Positions 27,048-35,002 of a stretch of 64,000 nucleotides of DNA are shown in pieces. The DNA comes from Pseudomonas sp. B21-048 (GTDB lineage: Bacteria; Pseudomonadota; Gammaproteobacteria; Pseudomonadales; Pseudomonadaceae): the NCBI RefSeq assembly GCF_024748615.1, contig NZ_CP087168.1, positions 3,844,001 through 3,908,000 on the forward strand, written 5' to 3'. Position 1 is the first letter of the stretch. Every line of letters begins with the position of its first letter. The notes below the pieces were generated by a model. The model was given only the letters and a program-made list of their open reading frames with translations. It ran no database searches and was not told where the DNA came from. Made by a program: the position numbers and the translations under genes.

Positions 27048-28532
27048 TTATTCGGGCAATTCGGCCAAGCCATCGACATCCGTCATCGCTCGCTCCAGCA
27101 GCTCAGCCGGCAAATTCTTGCTGGCCCGTGCCCCAAGCAGTTTGAGCTGCTCGCTACGACTGACCAGGTTGCCACGGCCTTCTGTCAGCTTATTGCGTGC
27201 AGCGCTGTAGGCCTTGTCCAGTTGCTGCAGGCGGTTGCCGACCTCGTCCAGATCCTGAATAAACAACACGAACTTGTCGTACAGCCAACCGGCGCGCTCG
27301 GCGATTTCCCGGGCGTTCTGGCTCTGGCGCTCCTGCTTCCACAGGCTGTCGATAACCCGCAAAGTGGCCAGCAACGTGGTTGGGCTGACGATCACGATAT
27401 TGCGGTCGAATGCCTCCTGAAACAGCGTCGGCTCAGCCTGCAACGCCGCAGAAAACGCCGCTTCGATCGGGACGAAAAGCAGAACGAAATCCAGACTGTG
27501 CAAGCCGTCGAGCCGCTTGTAATCCTTGCCGGCCAAGCCTTTGACGTGAGTGCGCAGGGACAGCACGTGCTGCTTGATGGCGATCTGGCCGATGGCATCG
27601 TCCTCGGCCGCTACATATTGCTGATAGGCCGTGAGGCTGACCTTGGAATCGACCACGACCTGCTTGTCGCCGGGCAGGTAAATAATCACATCCGGCTGAA
27701 AACGCTCACCGTCCGGCCCCTTGAGATTGACCTGGGTCTGGTACTCACGGCCCTTCTCCAGCCCCGCATGCTCAAGCACCCGCTCGAGAATCAGTTCGCC
27801 CCAGTTACCTTGGGTTTTCTGTCCTTTCAAGGCCCGCGTCAGGTTGGTGGCTTCGTCGCTCAGGCGCAGGTTCAGTTGTTGCAGCCGTTCCAGTTCCTTG
27901 GCCAGGGAAAAGCGCTCGCGGGCTTCAGCCTGATAACTTTCCTCGACGCGTTTTTCGAACGACTGGATGCGCTCTTTCAACGGATCGAGCAACTGCCCCA
28001 AACGCTGCTGACTGGTTTCGGCAAAACGCTGCTCACGCTCGTCGAAGATCTTGCCCGCCAGCTCGGCGAATTGTGCGCGCAGCTCGTCTCGCGAGCCTTG
28101 CAGGTCGTTGAGGCGCTGCTGATGGCCTTCCTGCTGCTCTCGCAGCTCGGCGTTAAGGGAAGCGGCCTGAGCGTCGAGGCGACGCAACTCAGCCTCTTTG
28201 CCGGCGCGTTCAATATTCCAGGCGTGGGCCGCGTCGCGGGCATCGTCGCGTTCGATCTGGAGCAGCTCGACTTCACGACGCACGGCGGCCAGATCGGCCT
28301 GTTTGGCGGCGTTGGCCTGACTCAGGTCAGCGACTTCATCACGGCAAGTGTCAAGCTGAGCATTCAAACCGTCTTGCGTCAGCAGGGCAATGGCGAGGCG
28401 CTCTTCCAGCAGCGCCCGCTTGGCCTGTCCCGCGCTCGCCCGCCGCTGAAGTTGCCAGGCCAATACCAGTAACGGCAGCCCAGCGCCCGCCAGCCCCAGC
28501 AATGCGCTGGTCAAGTCCATAGCCATAGCCAC
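27048..28532 (-). CDS. rmuC: DNA recombination protein RmuC
   Basis: 494 residues. It starts with a membrane-anchor helix (LLGLAGAGLPLLVLAWQL), then a long coiled coil at about 35-210 rich in E, L, Q and R heptads, then the RmuC nuclease-like core from about 230 with KGQKTQGNWGELILERVLE, PDVIIYLPGDKQVVVDSK and VFPTT-like IVSPTTLLATLRV. RmuC limits recombination at inverted repeats and has a PD-(D/E)XK-related fold. The start could also be the ATG two codons further in (MAMAMDL). It is followed on the same strand, 55 bp away, by a Sel1-like gene that lies to its right and is therefore upstream. Confidence 0.93.
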   Translation of the reverse strand: MAMAMDLTSALLGLAGAGLPLLVLAWQLQRRASAGQAKRALLEERLAIALLTQDGLNAQLDTCRDEVADLSQANAAKQADLAAVRREVELLQIERDDARDAAHAWNIERAGKEAELRRLDAQAASLNAELREQQEGHQQRLNDLQGSRDELRAQFAELAGKIFDEREQRFAETSQQRLGQLLDPLKERIQSFEKRVEESYQAEARERFSLAKELERLQQLNLRLSDEATNLTRALKGQKTQGNWGELILERVLEHAGLEKGREYQTQVNLKGPDGERFQPDVIIYLPGDKQVVVDSKVSLTAYQQYVAAEDDAIGQIAIKQHVLSLRTHVKGLAGKDYKRLDGLHSLDFVLLFVPIEAAFSAALQAEPTLFQEAFDRNIVIVSPTTLLATLRVIDSLWKQERQSQNAREIAERAGWLYDKFVLFIQDLDEVGNRLQQLDKAYSAARNKLTEGRGNLVSRSEQLKLLGARASKNLPAELLERAMTDVDGLAELPE

Positions 28533-28587
28533 TCCTGCCGATTAAATAAGGCGTGAAGGTTAACCAAGGCGTCAGGTCTTGGACAGC

Positions 28588-28911
28588 TCAGTCTTCGGTC
28601 CGGCCGAGTTCCTGTTGCGCGCGTCGGTCGCCCGCACGTGCAGCCTGACGCAACAGCTCCTGGCCAATGCGGCGATCCCGGGTGTTCCCGCATTCGCGAC
28701 ACATCAGCTGCCCGAGACGGCTTTGCGCAGCCACGATACCTTCACGGGCAGGCTGCTTGAGCAAGCGTCCGGCGAAGTGTTTGACGTTGGTGTTTTCACC
28801 CAGGCGCGGGCTGTCCAGTAGCCACTCGGCCACGCGCATCGAAAAACGTTTGGGAGGGTTAATACTGGAGGGGGGCGAGGCAGTAGAGGCTGATACTGAA
28901 CGAAACTTCAT
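28588..28911 (-). CDS. Small Sel1-repeat-like protein
   Basis: About 107 residues if the ATG at 28911 (MKFRSVSAS) is used, or 83 from an inner ATG at 28839 (MRVAEWLL); neither has a convincing Shine-Dalgarno sequence. The C-terminal half, LLRQAARAGDRRAQQELGR with an earlier REGIVAAQSRLGQLMC, has the alternating A/G/L pattern of Sel1/TPR-like helical repeats. A CRECG pair could bind metal. It lies just upstream of rmuC on the same strand with about 55 bp between, so they may be co-transcribed. The role is unknown. Confidence 0.6.
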   Translation of the reverse strand: MKFRSVSASTASPPSSINPPKRFSMRVAEWLLDSPRLGENTNVKHFAGRLLKQPAREGIVAAQSRLGQLMCRECGNTRDRRIGQELLRQAARAGDRRAQQELGRTED

Positions 28912-29013
28912 AAAGCACTGTGGGCAGATCGGAAGGCGCGCCACTCTACTCTTTTTTCGTACGGGTAAAGTCGAAAAAGCCTGCACGCCCGTCCTAGAGC
29001 AAGCGCTTGGGAC

Positions 29014-29035
29014 AATCCACAGAAGCTGTGGATAA
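29014..29035. promoter_or_regulatory. Inverted pair containing a perfect DnaA box
   Basis: ATCCACAG-AAG-CTGTGGAT is an inverted repeat whose right half extends to TGTGGATAA (29027-29035), the reverse complement of the consensus DnaA box TTATCCACA. A weaker match (AGTGGACAA) follows about six bases later. It lies upstream of the Sel1-like gene. The following stretch to about 29400 shows no gene or clear signal that I can support. Confidence 0.35.
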
Positions 29036-29399
29036 CTCAGTGGACAACCTCCTTTGAACTCGCGCAAAGCCCTATGGAATGGGGCTCGCAGTCAAACTGA
29101 CGATTTTTTCACCAGTAAAAAAAAGCGATGTTTTTCATTGACTTAAATTTTCGTTACAGGCACCCACTCCCATTGAGACGCGGATGACAGTGGGATGACA
29201 GCCCGCGCAACTTATGTGCACAAGTCTCTACGAGACGGTTATATCGGTGCGCTTTTTCGGCGCTTTTTTCGGTCACATCCGGGGGAAAACCCGGGCAACC
29301 CGCATTACCGATTGATCCTGGCTCTGTCCTTGTCGTGGATCATTGGTCGGGGTACCGCGCTATTACGGGGCATTAGTCTGCTCTTACGTGAGGTCACTC

Positions 29400-29892
29400 G
29401 AAACTTGTCGACGGGCACTTCTGCCTTTTTTTACATATCGACTTCCCTTCGGCCTTTCAATCCGTTAGTATCCGCGGCGTTAGTACCAAGCTGAAAGTCA
29501 ATTCTGGTCGAATAAATCCTCCGGTCAGCCTTCTCTGAGAGAAGCCTCCACCGACAAAAACGGGATCGACCACCTCGATGGTTTCCAGGTAAATCTTGCG
29601 CCAACACAGCCTTTGAATCGAAAGCAAAGGGTGTTGCCAAGCTCACTTACTCTGACCGAACCAGCCTGCAAATTGATCAGGATCTTCACCCCGGGCCCAG
29701 AACCTTTGCCCTTGATGTGTTGCCTGCCCTCCTAAGTACCTACCTGCCAGCCCAAGCGCGCCAACTTATCAGCGCTTCAAACTGGCTGCTTTGTTCCAGT
29801 CGGGTTCTTCGTTCGACCAATGGTGGTCGTCGTCACTGGAACGTTTTAACTTTGCACGGTTCTTATCCGTGTCGCTTGTAGGAACACCCATT
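29400..29892 (+). other. Structured leader or ncRNA region upstream of the 74-residue gene
   Basis: Nearly 500 bp with no convincing reading frame, directly before a small conserved gene. Visible structure: a nested hairpin with outer arms GTTCCAGT (29793-29800) and ACTGGAAC (29835-29842) around an inner CGACCA-ATGG-TGGTCG (29814-29829). A second stem pairs GTTCTTA (29859-29865) with TAGGAAC (29879-29885), which contains the ribosome-binding site AGGAA. The transcription start is unknown; it could also hold an independent small RNA. Confidence 0.4.
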
Positions 29893-30117
29893 ATGTCCAC
29901 TCAAATCCACACCCAGGATGCCATTCGCACCCTAACCAACGCTTTTGCTCCAATGAACTGCCTGATCATGGCCGCTCGCAAAGGCTGCTTCAGCTTCACG
30001 CTGGTCAACGAACACGGCATCGCTCGTCACAGCGAACGCCTGTACCCCGACCAATACTCCAGCGCAGAACCGCTGCAGGCTGTGATCGAGCGTACTCGCC
30101 AGGCACTGGTTGCCTGA
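29893..30117 (+). CDS. Small conserved hypothetical protein (74 residues)
   Basis: Starts at ATG 29893 (MSTQIHTQDAIRTL) after AGGAAC; the in-frame open stretch back to 29791 lies in the leader. It is soluble, with no signal, containing CLIMAARKGCFSFTLVNEHG and an ERLYPDQY segment, suggesting a small alpha/beta domain. I do not recognise the family; the style is of short Pseudomonas-restricted proteins. Two features make it notable: an unusually long 5' region with stable hairpins, one hiding its ribosome-binding site, and a strong terminator right after the stop, which together indicate an independently regulated short transcript. Confidence 0.75.
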   Translation: MSTQIHTQDAIRTLTNAFAPMNCLIMAARKGCFSFTLVNEHGIARHSERLYPDQYSSAEPLQAVIERTRQALVA

Positions 30118-30141
30118 GACGCCAGAAAGACTGAAAACCTC

Positions 30142-30170
30142 AAAAGCCCTGCTGAAAAGCGGGGCTTTTT
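30142..30170 (+). terminator. Intrinsic terminator after the 74-residue gene
   Basis: AAAAGCCCTGC and GCGGGGCTTTT arms (one G-T pair) around TGAAAA, ending in a T-run. The 220 bp that follow to 30392 are AT-rich and probably carry the next promoter. Confidence 0.85.
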
Positions 30171-30392
30171 ATTGCCCGTTATTTCTCATTTCATGGCATT
30201 CGGCTAAGCACCAACCGATATAACGGTTATAACTCGAAGCTGGAAATATTTTAAAAACAGTCCTTTACAGCAAAATTATGACACTACACTTCAACTCAAG
30301 CGGCTTGATCCGCTTCCGGCGAGCCTGAATCGATCCACTGCTGCCAAGGCCCCCTTCAGGTATCGCCGATCACTTCAAGATTCGAGGGCATT

Positions 30393-30875
30393 ATGGGTAT
30401 CGCTGCCAGCGAACTGTGCCGTTATGTGATTCGTCCGACATTGATCTACCTCGGACGCCACAGCGCGACCGCCGAATCCCTGCTACTGGGCATCGCCGCC
30501 AGTCAGTCTGCCCTTGGTTCGGCCCTGCATGACCGTCGTGGACATGGCCTGTACCGAATCGCCGAACCCCGCCACCAAGCCCTTTGGGATCATTACCTGG
30601 CCCTGGACCCGGATCGGGCGAGCCTGGTACGCGGCTTGGCCAGCCAGCATGCTTTTCTCAGCGGCCCGCACCTGGAATTGACCGTGAACCTGCGTTACGC
30701 CACCGCCATCGCCTGGCTGCTGGTAGAAGAGCAGAACACGCCCCTCCCCGCTTCCGATGACTTGCTGGGAATGGCCCGAATCTGGCGCCAGACCTTTCAG
30801 CCCCAAGGACGTTTGCGAGATTTTACCTGCGCCTGGCAAACCTGCGTGTCGTCATTGAATCAACTCGCCTGCTGA
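30393..30875 (+). CDS. Conserved hypothetical protein, possibly Pseudomonas-specific
   Basis: 160 residues, MGIAASELCRYVIRPTLIYL at the start. It is mostly helical, with no signal peptide; the segment SLLLGIAASQSALGSAL is hydrophobic and alanine-rich but is not a clear membrane span. HGLYRIAEPRHQALWDHYLA and NLRYATAIAWLLVEE are striking aromatic and histidine-rich stretches. The family is not known to me. By synteny with P. aeruginosa it corresponds to the hypothetical gene next to the FadL homologue PA1288. A faint resemblance to phage structural or lysozyme-accessory proteins was noted but is not strong enough to name it. Confidence 0.7.
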   Translation: MGIAASELCRYVIRPTLIYLGRHSATAESLLLGIAASQSALGSALHDRRGHGLYRIAEPRHQALWDHYLALDPDRASLVRGLASQHAFLSGPHLELTVNLRYATAIAWLLVEEQNTPLPASDDLLGMARIWRQTFQPQGRLRDFTCAWQTCVSSLNQLAC

Positions 30876-31022
30876 TCCACCCGTTTTTCGAATATCGCAC
30901 AACAGGTAGCGATTCTGGTCGGATTGTCCTACAAAACCGCTCTAACTCAAGCGAAACAGGCTATAGCGCCCGGACAAAAATGTTGGTAATTTTCGCCCCG
31001 GTGATCACCAGGAGTTCTAATA

Positions 31023-32294
31023 ATGAAAAAAGTAATGCTCAAAACCACCCTTAGCCTCGCCGTTGCCTTGGCATCCACTCAACTCTTTGCAAGTGGCTTT
31101 GCCATCAACGAACAAAGCATCAGCGGTATGGGTACAGGTTTTGCCGGGCGATCCTCCTCTGCCGACGATGCAAGCACCATTTTTGGCAACCCTGCCGGCA
31201 TGTCTCGCCTCAAGCGCGAACAGGTAACTGGCGGCGTCGCACTGCTTGACGCACATACCGACATCAGCGACGCGAGCTCCAGACCCAACAGCGGCAGCAA
31301 CGATGGCGACATGGTTCCCCTCGTTGCCGTACCAATGGGCTATTACGTCAAGCCAATCGATGAGCATTGGGCATTCGGCGTTGGCATGTACGCCCCGTTC
31401 GGGCTGGTGACCGACTACGAGAACGGCTTTGCCGGCCGTTATTTCGGCAGCAAGAGCGAGGTGAAAGTCATGACCTTGCAACCGACCGTCAGCTATGCCT
31501 TCAACGACAAGGTGTCGATCGGCTTCGGTCCGACCATCAACCGCATTACCGGCACCCTGGAATCGAACCTGTCGATCACCCAGGCCGCGCCGGACGGCAA
31601 GGTCAAGATCAAGGGCGACGACACCGCACTGGGCTACAACATCGGCATCCTGGTTCAAGCCACCGACAGCACCCGCGTCGGCCTGACCTACCACTCGAAA
31701 GTGAAATACAAGCTCGAAGGCGACACCAAGGTGAACTACAACGCTCTCGCGGCAGTGGGCCAGAACCCAAGCCAGAAGTACGACGCCTCACTGGACCTGA
31801 CCACGCCCGAGTCGGTCGACCTCTCGCTCACTCATCAACTGGATGACAAGTGGACGCTTTACGCAGGCAGCACCTGGACGCGCTGGAGCCGCCTGAAAGA
31901 AATCTCCGTCGACAACAAAGGTGTTCCACGCCTCCTGAATGGCCAGTTCGGCACCATCACCGAAGAGCAGAATTGGCACGACACCTGGGCTCACGCCATT
32001 GGCGCGTCCTACCAGCTGAACAAGGAATGGGTATTGCGTACCGGCCTGTCCTTCGACCAGGCTCCCACCAACAACGTCAACCGTTCCCCACGTATCCCGA
32101 CGGGCGATCGCAAGATTTTCAGCCTGGGCGCCGGCTGGAGCCCGACCGACGACCTGACTATCGACCTTGCGTATTCGTACCTGCGCGAAGAGTCGGTCAA
32201 GGTCAACAACAGCAACAACCGTGGCCAGACTTACAACGCCAAGTATGAAAACTGGGCGAACGGTTTCGGTGTAGGCGCGACCTATCGTTTCTGA
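31023..32294 (+). CDS. FadL-family outer-membrane channel, ExFadLO-like
   Basis: 423 residues with a signal peptide ending LFASGFA. The mature start SGFAINEQSISGMGTGFAGR followed by DDASTIFGNPAGMSRL is the plug-domain signature of the FadL family. The rest alternates in beta strands and ends in the aromatic outer-membrane signal GVGATYRF. FadL proteins move hydrophobic molecules across the outer membrane. The order (hypothetical, fadL, MFS, MarR, cob operon) matches P. aeruginosa PA1288-PA1285 and onward; PA1288 was described as ExFadLO, needed to export oleate-derived oxylipins. Export rather than uptake is thus plausible. A bidirectional terminator follows. Confidence 0.88.
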   Translation: MKKVMLKTTLSLAVALASTQLFASGFAINEQSISGMGTGFAGRSSSADDASTIFGNPAGMSRLKREQVTGGVALLDAHTDISDASSRPNSGSNDGDMVPLVAVPMGYYVKPIDEHWAFGVGMYAPFGLVTDYENGFAGRYFGSKSEVKVMTLQPTVSYAFNDKVSIGFGPTINRITGTLESNLSITQAAPDGKVKIKGDDTALGYNIGILVQATDSTRVGLTYHSKVKYKLEGDTKVNYNALAAVGQNPSQKYDASLDLTTPESVDLSLTHQLDDKWTLYAGSTWTRWSRLKEISVDNKGVPRLLNGQFGTITEEQNWHDTWAHAIGASYQLNKEWVLRTGLSFDQAPTNNVNRSPRIPTGDRKIFSLGAGWSPTDDLTIDLAYSYLREESVKVNNSNNRGQTYNAKYENWANGFGVGATYRF

Positions 32295-32333
32295 TGGCTC
32301 GCGGCGAGCTTGACTCGCTCGCCGCCTGAATCG

Positions 32334-32370
32334 AAAAGCCCCGCTCTCTTGTACAGAGGCGGGGCTTTTT
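32334..32370. terminator. Bidirectional intrinsic terminator between fadL and the MFS operon
   Basis: AAAAGCCCCGC and GCGGGGCTTTT arms around tctcttgtacagag, with an A-run before and a T-run after, so it can end both the rightward fadL transcript and the leftward MFS transcript. Confidence 0.9.
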
Positions 32371-32422
32371 AGTGGCTGCCAATCAGGGTTTCGACGCGAG
32401 GGCTTTGGCAGTCTCTGCACCG

Positions 32423-32545
32423 CTAGCAAGCACCCATGCCCAACTGCATCAATGCCAGGCCTCCCTGATGCCAGCCCCACCACGCCAAGGCCAGCAGCAG
32501 TACGCCGATGGCGATGACAGCCATCCGCGGCCAGAGACTGTTCAT
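32423..32545 (-). CDS. Small single-pass membrane protein overlapping the MFS gene
   Basis: Forty codons from the ATG at 32545, which overlaps the MFS stop codon in ATGA, to TAG at 32423. The product begins MNSLWPRMAVIAIGVLLLAL and continues WWGWHQGGLALMQLGMGAC. It has one hydrophobic helix at about 9-24 and a tryptophan-rich interface. The overlap implies translational coupling to the transporter, and the frame reaches almost to the operon terminator. It may be an accessory subunit of the MFS protein; the function is unknown. The small size means it will be missed by most gene callers. Confidence 0.6.
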   Translation of the reverse strand: MNSLWPRMAVIAIGVLLLALAWWGWHQGGLALMQLGMGAC

Positions 32546-33750
32546 GCTGCACTCATCCGGGTTTGCAGACGTGCCACCGGCTGCTCGCGCACCGGCCAGT
32601 TCAGGGCTGCGGCCACCAGACTCAAGAGAATAGCTACCTGCCAGATCAAGTCGTAACGCCCGGTTCGGTCATACACCACCCCGCCCAACCAGCCGCCGAG
32701 GAACGAGCCGAGCTGGTGGAAGAGGAAAACGATCCCACCGAGCATGGACAAATTTCGCACACCGAACAAGGTCGCCACCGTGCCGTTGGTCAAGGGCACC
32801 GTCGACAACCAGAGAAAGCCCATGGCCATGCCGAACAAATAAGCCGTGACCTGAGTGACCGGCGCCCAGAGGAACAGCACAATCACCACCGCCCGCAACA
32901 GATACAGAGCAGTGAGCAGGCGCGGTTTGGACATCCGCCCGCCGAGCCAGCCTGCTGTGTAGGTGCCGAAGATATTGAACAGCCCGATCAGCGCCAGCAC
33001 CGTGGTGCCGACAGTGGCCGGCAAGTGTTGGTCCACCAGATAGGCCGGCAGATGCACGCCAATGAACACCACTTGAAAACCGCAGACAAAAAAACCGAAC
33101 GCCAACAGCCAGAAACCTGAATGAGAACAAGCTTCGCGTAGCGCTTCAGAGAGGGTTTGCTCGTGCCCCAGAACCGGCAGCGGCTTATCCTTGAGCATGC
33201 TCACCAACGGCACGATCAGCGCCACCACCAGGCCCAACACCAGCAATGCCGCGGACCAGCCAAGCCAGCCGATCAGCCCCAGCGTACCGGGCAACATGGC
33301 GAATTGACCGAAAGAACCGGCCGCGCTGGCGATGCCCATGCCTATGCTGCGTTTTTCCGGCGGCACGGCACGGCCAACCACACCGAGGATGACCGAAAAC
33401 GAGGTGCCGGACAGGCCGATGCCGATCAACACCCCGGCGCTCAAGGACAAGGTCACCGCCGAATCGGACAGCCCCATGAACACCAGACCCAAGGCGTACA
33501 GAACACCACCGATCAACACCACTTTCGCGGCGCCAAAGCGGTCGGCCAGCGCACCGGTGAACGGCTGCGCCAGACCCCAGATCAGATTCTGCAGGGCAAT
33601 GGCGAAGGCAAACACTTCGCGGCCCCAGCCGAATTCGGCACTCATGGGCGCCAGAAACAGCCCGAAGCCGTGTCGCACGCCCAGGGACAACGCCAGAATC
33701 AGCGCACTGCCCAACAGCACCCAACCGCATGTACGCCACATTGATGTCAT
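32542..33750 (-). CDS. MFS transporter (PA1286-like), MarR-controlled
   Basis: 402 residues, twelve hydrophobic helices. The N-terminus has RHGFGLFLAPMSAEFGWGRE, then GALADRFGAAKVVLIGGVLY (loop 2-3 motif A), the pattern of the monocarboxylate or oxalate:formate-type MFS branch. In position it matches P. aeruginosa PA1286. GGAGAA precedes ATG 33750. An 18-bp palindrome lies 15 bp upstream of that start and recurs at the marR promoter, so the neighbouring MarR protein very likely controls it. The substrate is unknown. Its stop overlaps a 40-residue membrane protein gene. Confidence 0.88.
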   Translation of the reverse strand: MTSMWRTCGWVLLGSALILALSLGVRHGFGLFLAPMSAEFGWGREVFAFAIALQNLIWGLAQPFTGALADRFGAAKVVLIGGVLYALGLVFMGLSDSAVTLSLSAGVLIGIGLSGTSFSVILGVVGRAVPPEKRSIGMGIASAAGSFGQFAMLPGTLGLIGWLGWSAALLVLGLVVALIVPLVSMLKDKPLPVLGHEQTLSEALREACSHSGFWLLAFGFFVCGFQVVFIGVHLPAYLVDQHLPATVGTTVLALIGLFNIFGTYTAGWLGGRMSKPRLLTALYLLRAVVIVLFLWAPVTQVTAYLFGMAMGFLWLSTVPLTNGTVATLFGVRNLSMLGGIVFLFHQLGSFLGGWLGGVVYDRTGRYDLIWQVAILLSLVAAALNWPVREQPVARLQTRMSAA

Positions 33751-33764
33751 TCTTGTTCTCCGTT

Positions 33765-33782
33765 AGCGGGTATATACCCGCT
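33765..33782. promoter_or_regulatory. Palindromic operator upstream of the MFS gene (MarR candidate site 1)
   Basis: AGCGGGTATATACCCGCT is a perfect 18-bp palindrome in the gap between marR and the MFS gene. A close, less symmetric copy is at 34211-34228, upstream of marR itself. Confidence 0.75.
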
Positions 33783-33803
33783 TAAAGACCGAAAAAACTG
33801 GCC

Positions 33804-34208
33804 TCAGGCCAGTTCATCCAGCAGTTTCAGCAAGGTCTCACGCTTCTCGGCACCCAGACGGTCAATCAACCGCTGCTGCGCCGCTTCCCAAGCCGGCAAG
33901 GCCGCTGCCAGACGTTCGCGCCCGGTCTCGGTGAGCAGGACAATACGGTTGCGCATATCCTCGCCTTCGACCAGCGTCACCAGGCCTTCGCCCTCCAACA
34001 CCCGCAGATTGCGCCCAAGGGTGCTGCGATCCAGGCCCATGGCCTCGGCCAGAGACGAGATGCTCGGCTGATCCAGACGCTGCAGATTGCACAGCAGAGA
34101 ATACTGGGCAACGTTGATCCCGAAGCCGTCGAGGGCGCCGTCATAATGCCTGCTGACGCCCCGAGCGGCGCGGCGCAGGTTGGTACACAAACATTGAGAA
34201 GGAAGCAT
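33804..34208 (-). CDS. MarR-family transcriptional regulator
   Basis: 134 residues from ATG 34208. The winged-helix core includes QPSISSLAEAMGLDRSTLGR (recognition region) and NLRVLEGEGLVTLVEGEDMR with the wing DMRNRIVLLTETGRE. It corresponds in position to P. aeruginosa PA1285. The palindromes at 33765-33782 and 34211-34228 flank this gene on both sides, which suggests autoregulation plus repression of the MFS gene downstream. The second site begins three bases before the start codon, leaving no room for a normal Shine-Dalgarno sequence, so the transcript may be nearly leaderless or the start may differ. Confidence 0.88.
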   Translation of the reverse strand: MLPSQCLCTNLRRAARGVSRHYDGALDGFGINVAQYSLLCNLQRLDQPSISSLAEAMGLDRSTLGRNLRVLEGEGLVTLVEGEDMRNRIVLLTETGRERLAAALPAWEAAQQRLIDRLGAEKRETLLKLLDELA

Positions 34209-34210
34209 GA

Positions 34211-34228
34211 TGCGTGTATATACCCGCG
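34211..34228. promoter_or_regulatory. Palindromic operator upstream of marR (MarR candidate site 2)
   Basis: TGCGTGTATATACCCGCG shares the GTATATACCCGC core with the perfect palindrome at 33765-33782. It abuts the marR start codon. Confidence 0.65.
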
Positions 34229-34258
34229 GTTAAATGAAAGCAAATTTTTTGAAACATA

Positions 34259-35002
34259 TTACCGTAGGAGCAGTGCAAGCCCCACTAGCACCGCCACCTC
34301 CAGCAATTCCAACAATGCCCCCGCCGTATCGCCGGTTGTCCCGCCCAATCGCCGCACCATCACTTGCCGCAACCAGACAAACAGCGCGGTCGCCAACGCA
34401 AGCGCCCCTATGCCGCTGAGGCCAGCCATCAACACGCAAGCCACCGCACTGATCACCAACACCTGTTTGCCGGCTAAACGCGGCAGATGATCGGCCAGCG
34501 CCTGCCCCAGTCCACCCGGACGCACATAAGGCGTGGTGAGGAATAATCCCAGTAATGCGCTACGGCTAATCAATGGAACGATAATCAGGGCCACGCTGTG
34601 CTGCTGCTCGATCAGCGCCAGCAATGCGGCGAACTTGAGCAGCAATACCAGCACCAGCGTCACCACGGCGATCGGCCCGCTACGTGGGTCTTTCATGATG
34701 GTCAGGGTGCGTTCACGGTCGCCGTAGCCACCGAGCCAAGCATCGGCGCTATCGGCCAGACCATCCAGATGCAACGCGCCGCTGAGTACCACCCAAACAC
34801 AGAGCAGCAGTGCGGCGTGAAGCAATAATGGCGTGCCCAGCAATAGCCAGTTCAGCCCCCACAGAATCGCGCCGAACAGCAAACCGACCAGCGGATAAAA
34901 CAGCAGCGACCGACCCAGCTCCTCGGGCGCCGGCATGCCCGGCAGACGAATCGGCAGGCTGCTCAAAAATTGCAGGGCGATCCAGAACGGCAACATGGTC
35001 AA
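34259..35002 (-). CDS. cobV: Adenosylcobinamide-GDP ribazoletransferase (cobalamin synthase)
   Basis: The last assembly step of cobalamin: joins adenosylcobinamide-GDP with alpha-ribazole (phosphate) at the inner membrane. Also called CobS in enteric nomenclature. 247 residues, several transmembrane helices (ALQFLSSLPIRLPG, LLLCVWVVLSGALHLDGLAD). The signature LDGLADSADAWLGGYGDRER and the catalytic-type motif DPRSGPIAVVTLVLVLLLKF are present. It is the final gene of the ten-gene cob operon; its ATG overlaps the stop of the preceding phosphatase by four bases. The AT-rich gap to marR follows. Confidence 0.95.
   Translation of the reverse strand: MTMLPFWIALQFLSSLPIRLPGMPAPEELGRSLLFYPLVGLLFGAILWGLNWLLLGTPLLLHAALLLCVWVVLSGALHLDGLADSADAWLGGYGDRERTLTIMKDPRSGPIAVVTLVLVLLLKFAALLALIEQQHSVALIIVPLISRSALLGLFLTTPYVRPGGLGQALADHLPRLAGKQVLVISAVACVLMAGLSGIGALALATALFVWLRQVMVRRLGGTTGDTAGALLELLEVAVLVGLALLLR

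Noticed and set aside
26943..28472. A 509-codon plus-strand open frame opposite rmuC
   Set aside because: It is the antisense of a well-conserved rmuC gene. The translation is rich in Q, R and L with no domain, as expected for shadow frames in GC-rich DNA.
29195..29494. A possible 99-codon gene in the region before the 74-residue gene
   Set aside because: No ribosome site, no protein-like conservation signal that I can see, and the region shows RNA-like hairpins instead.
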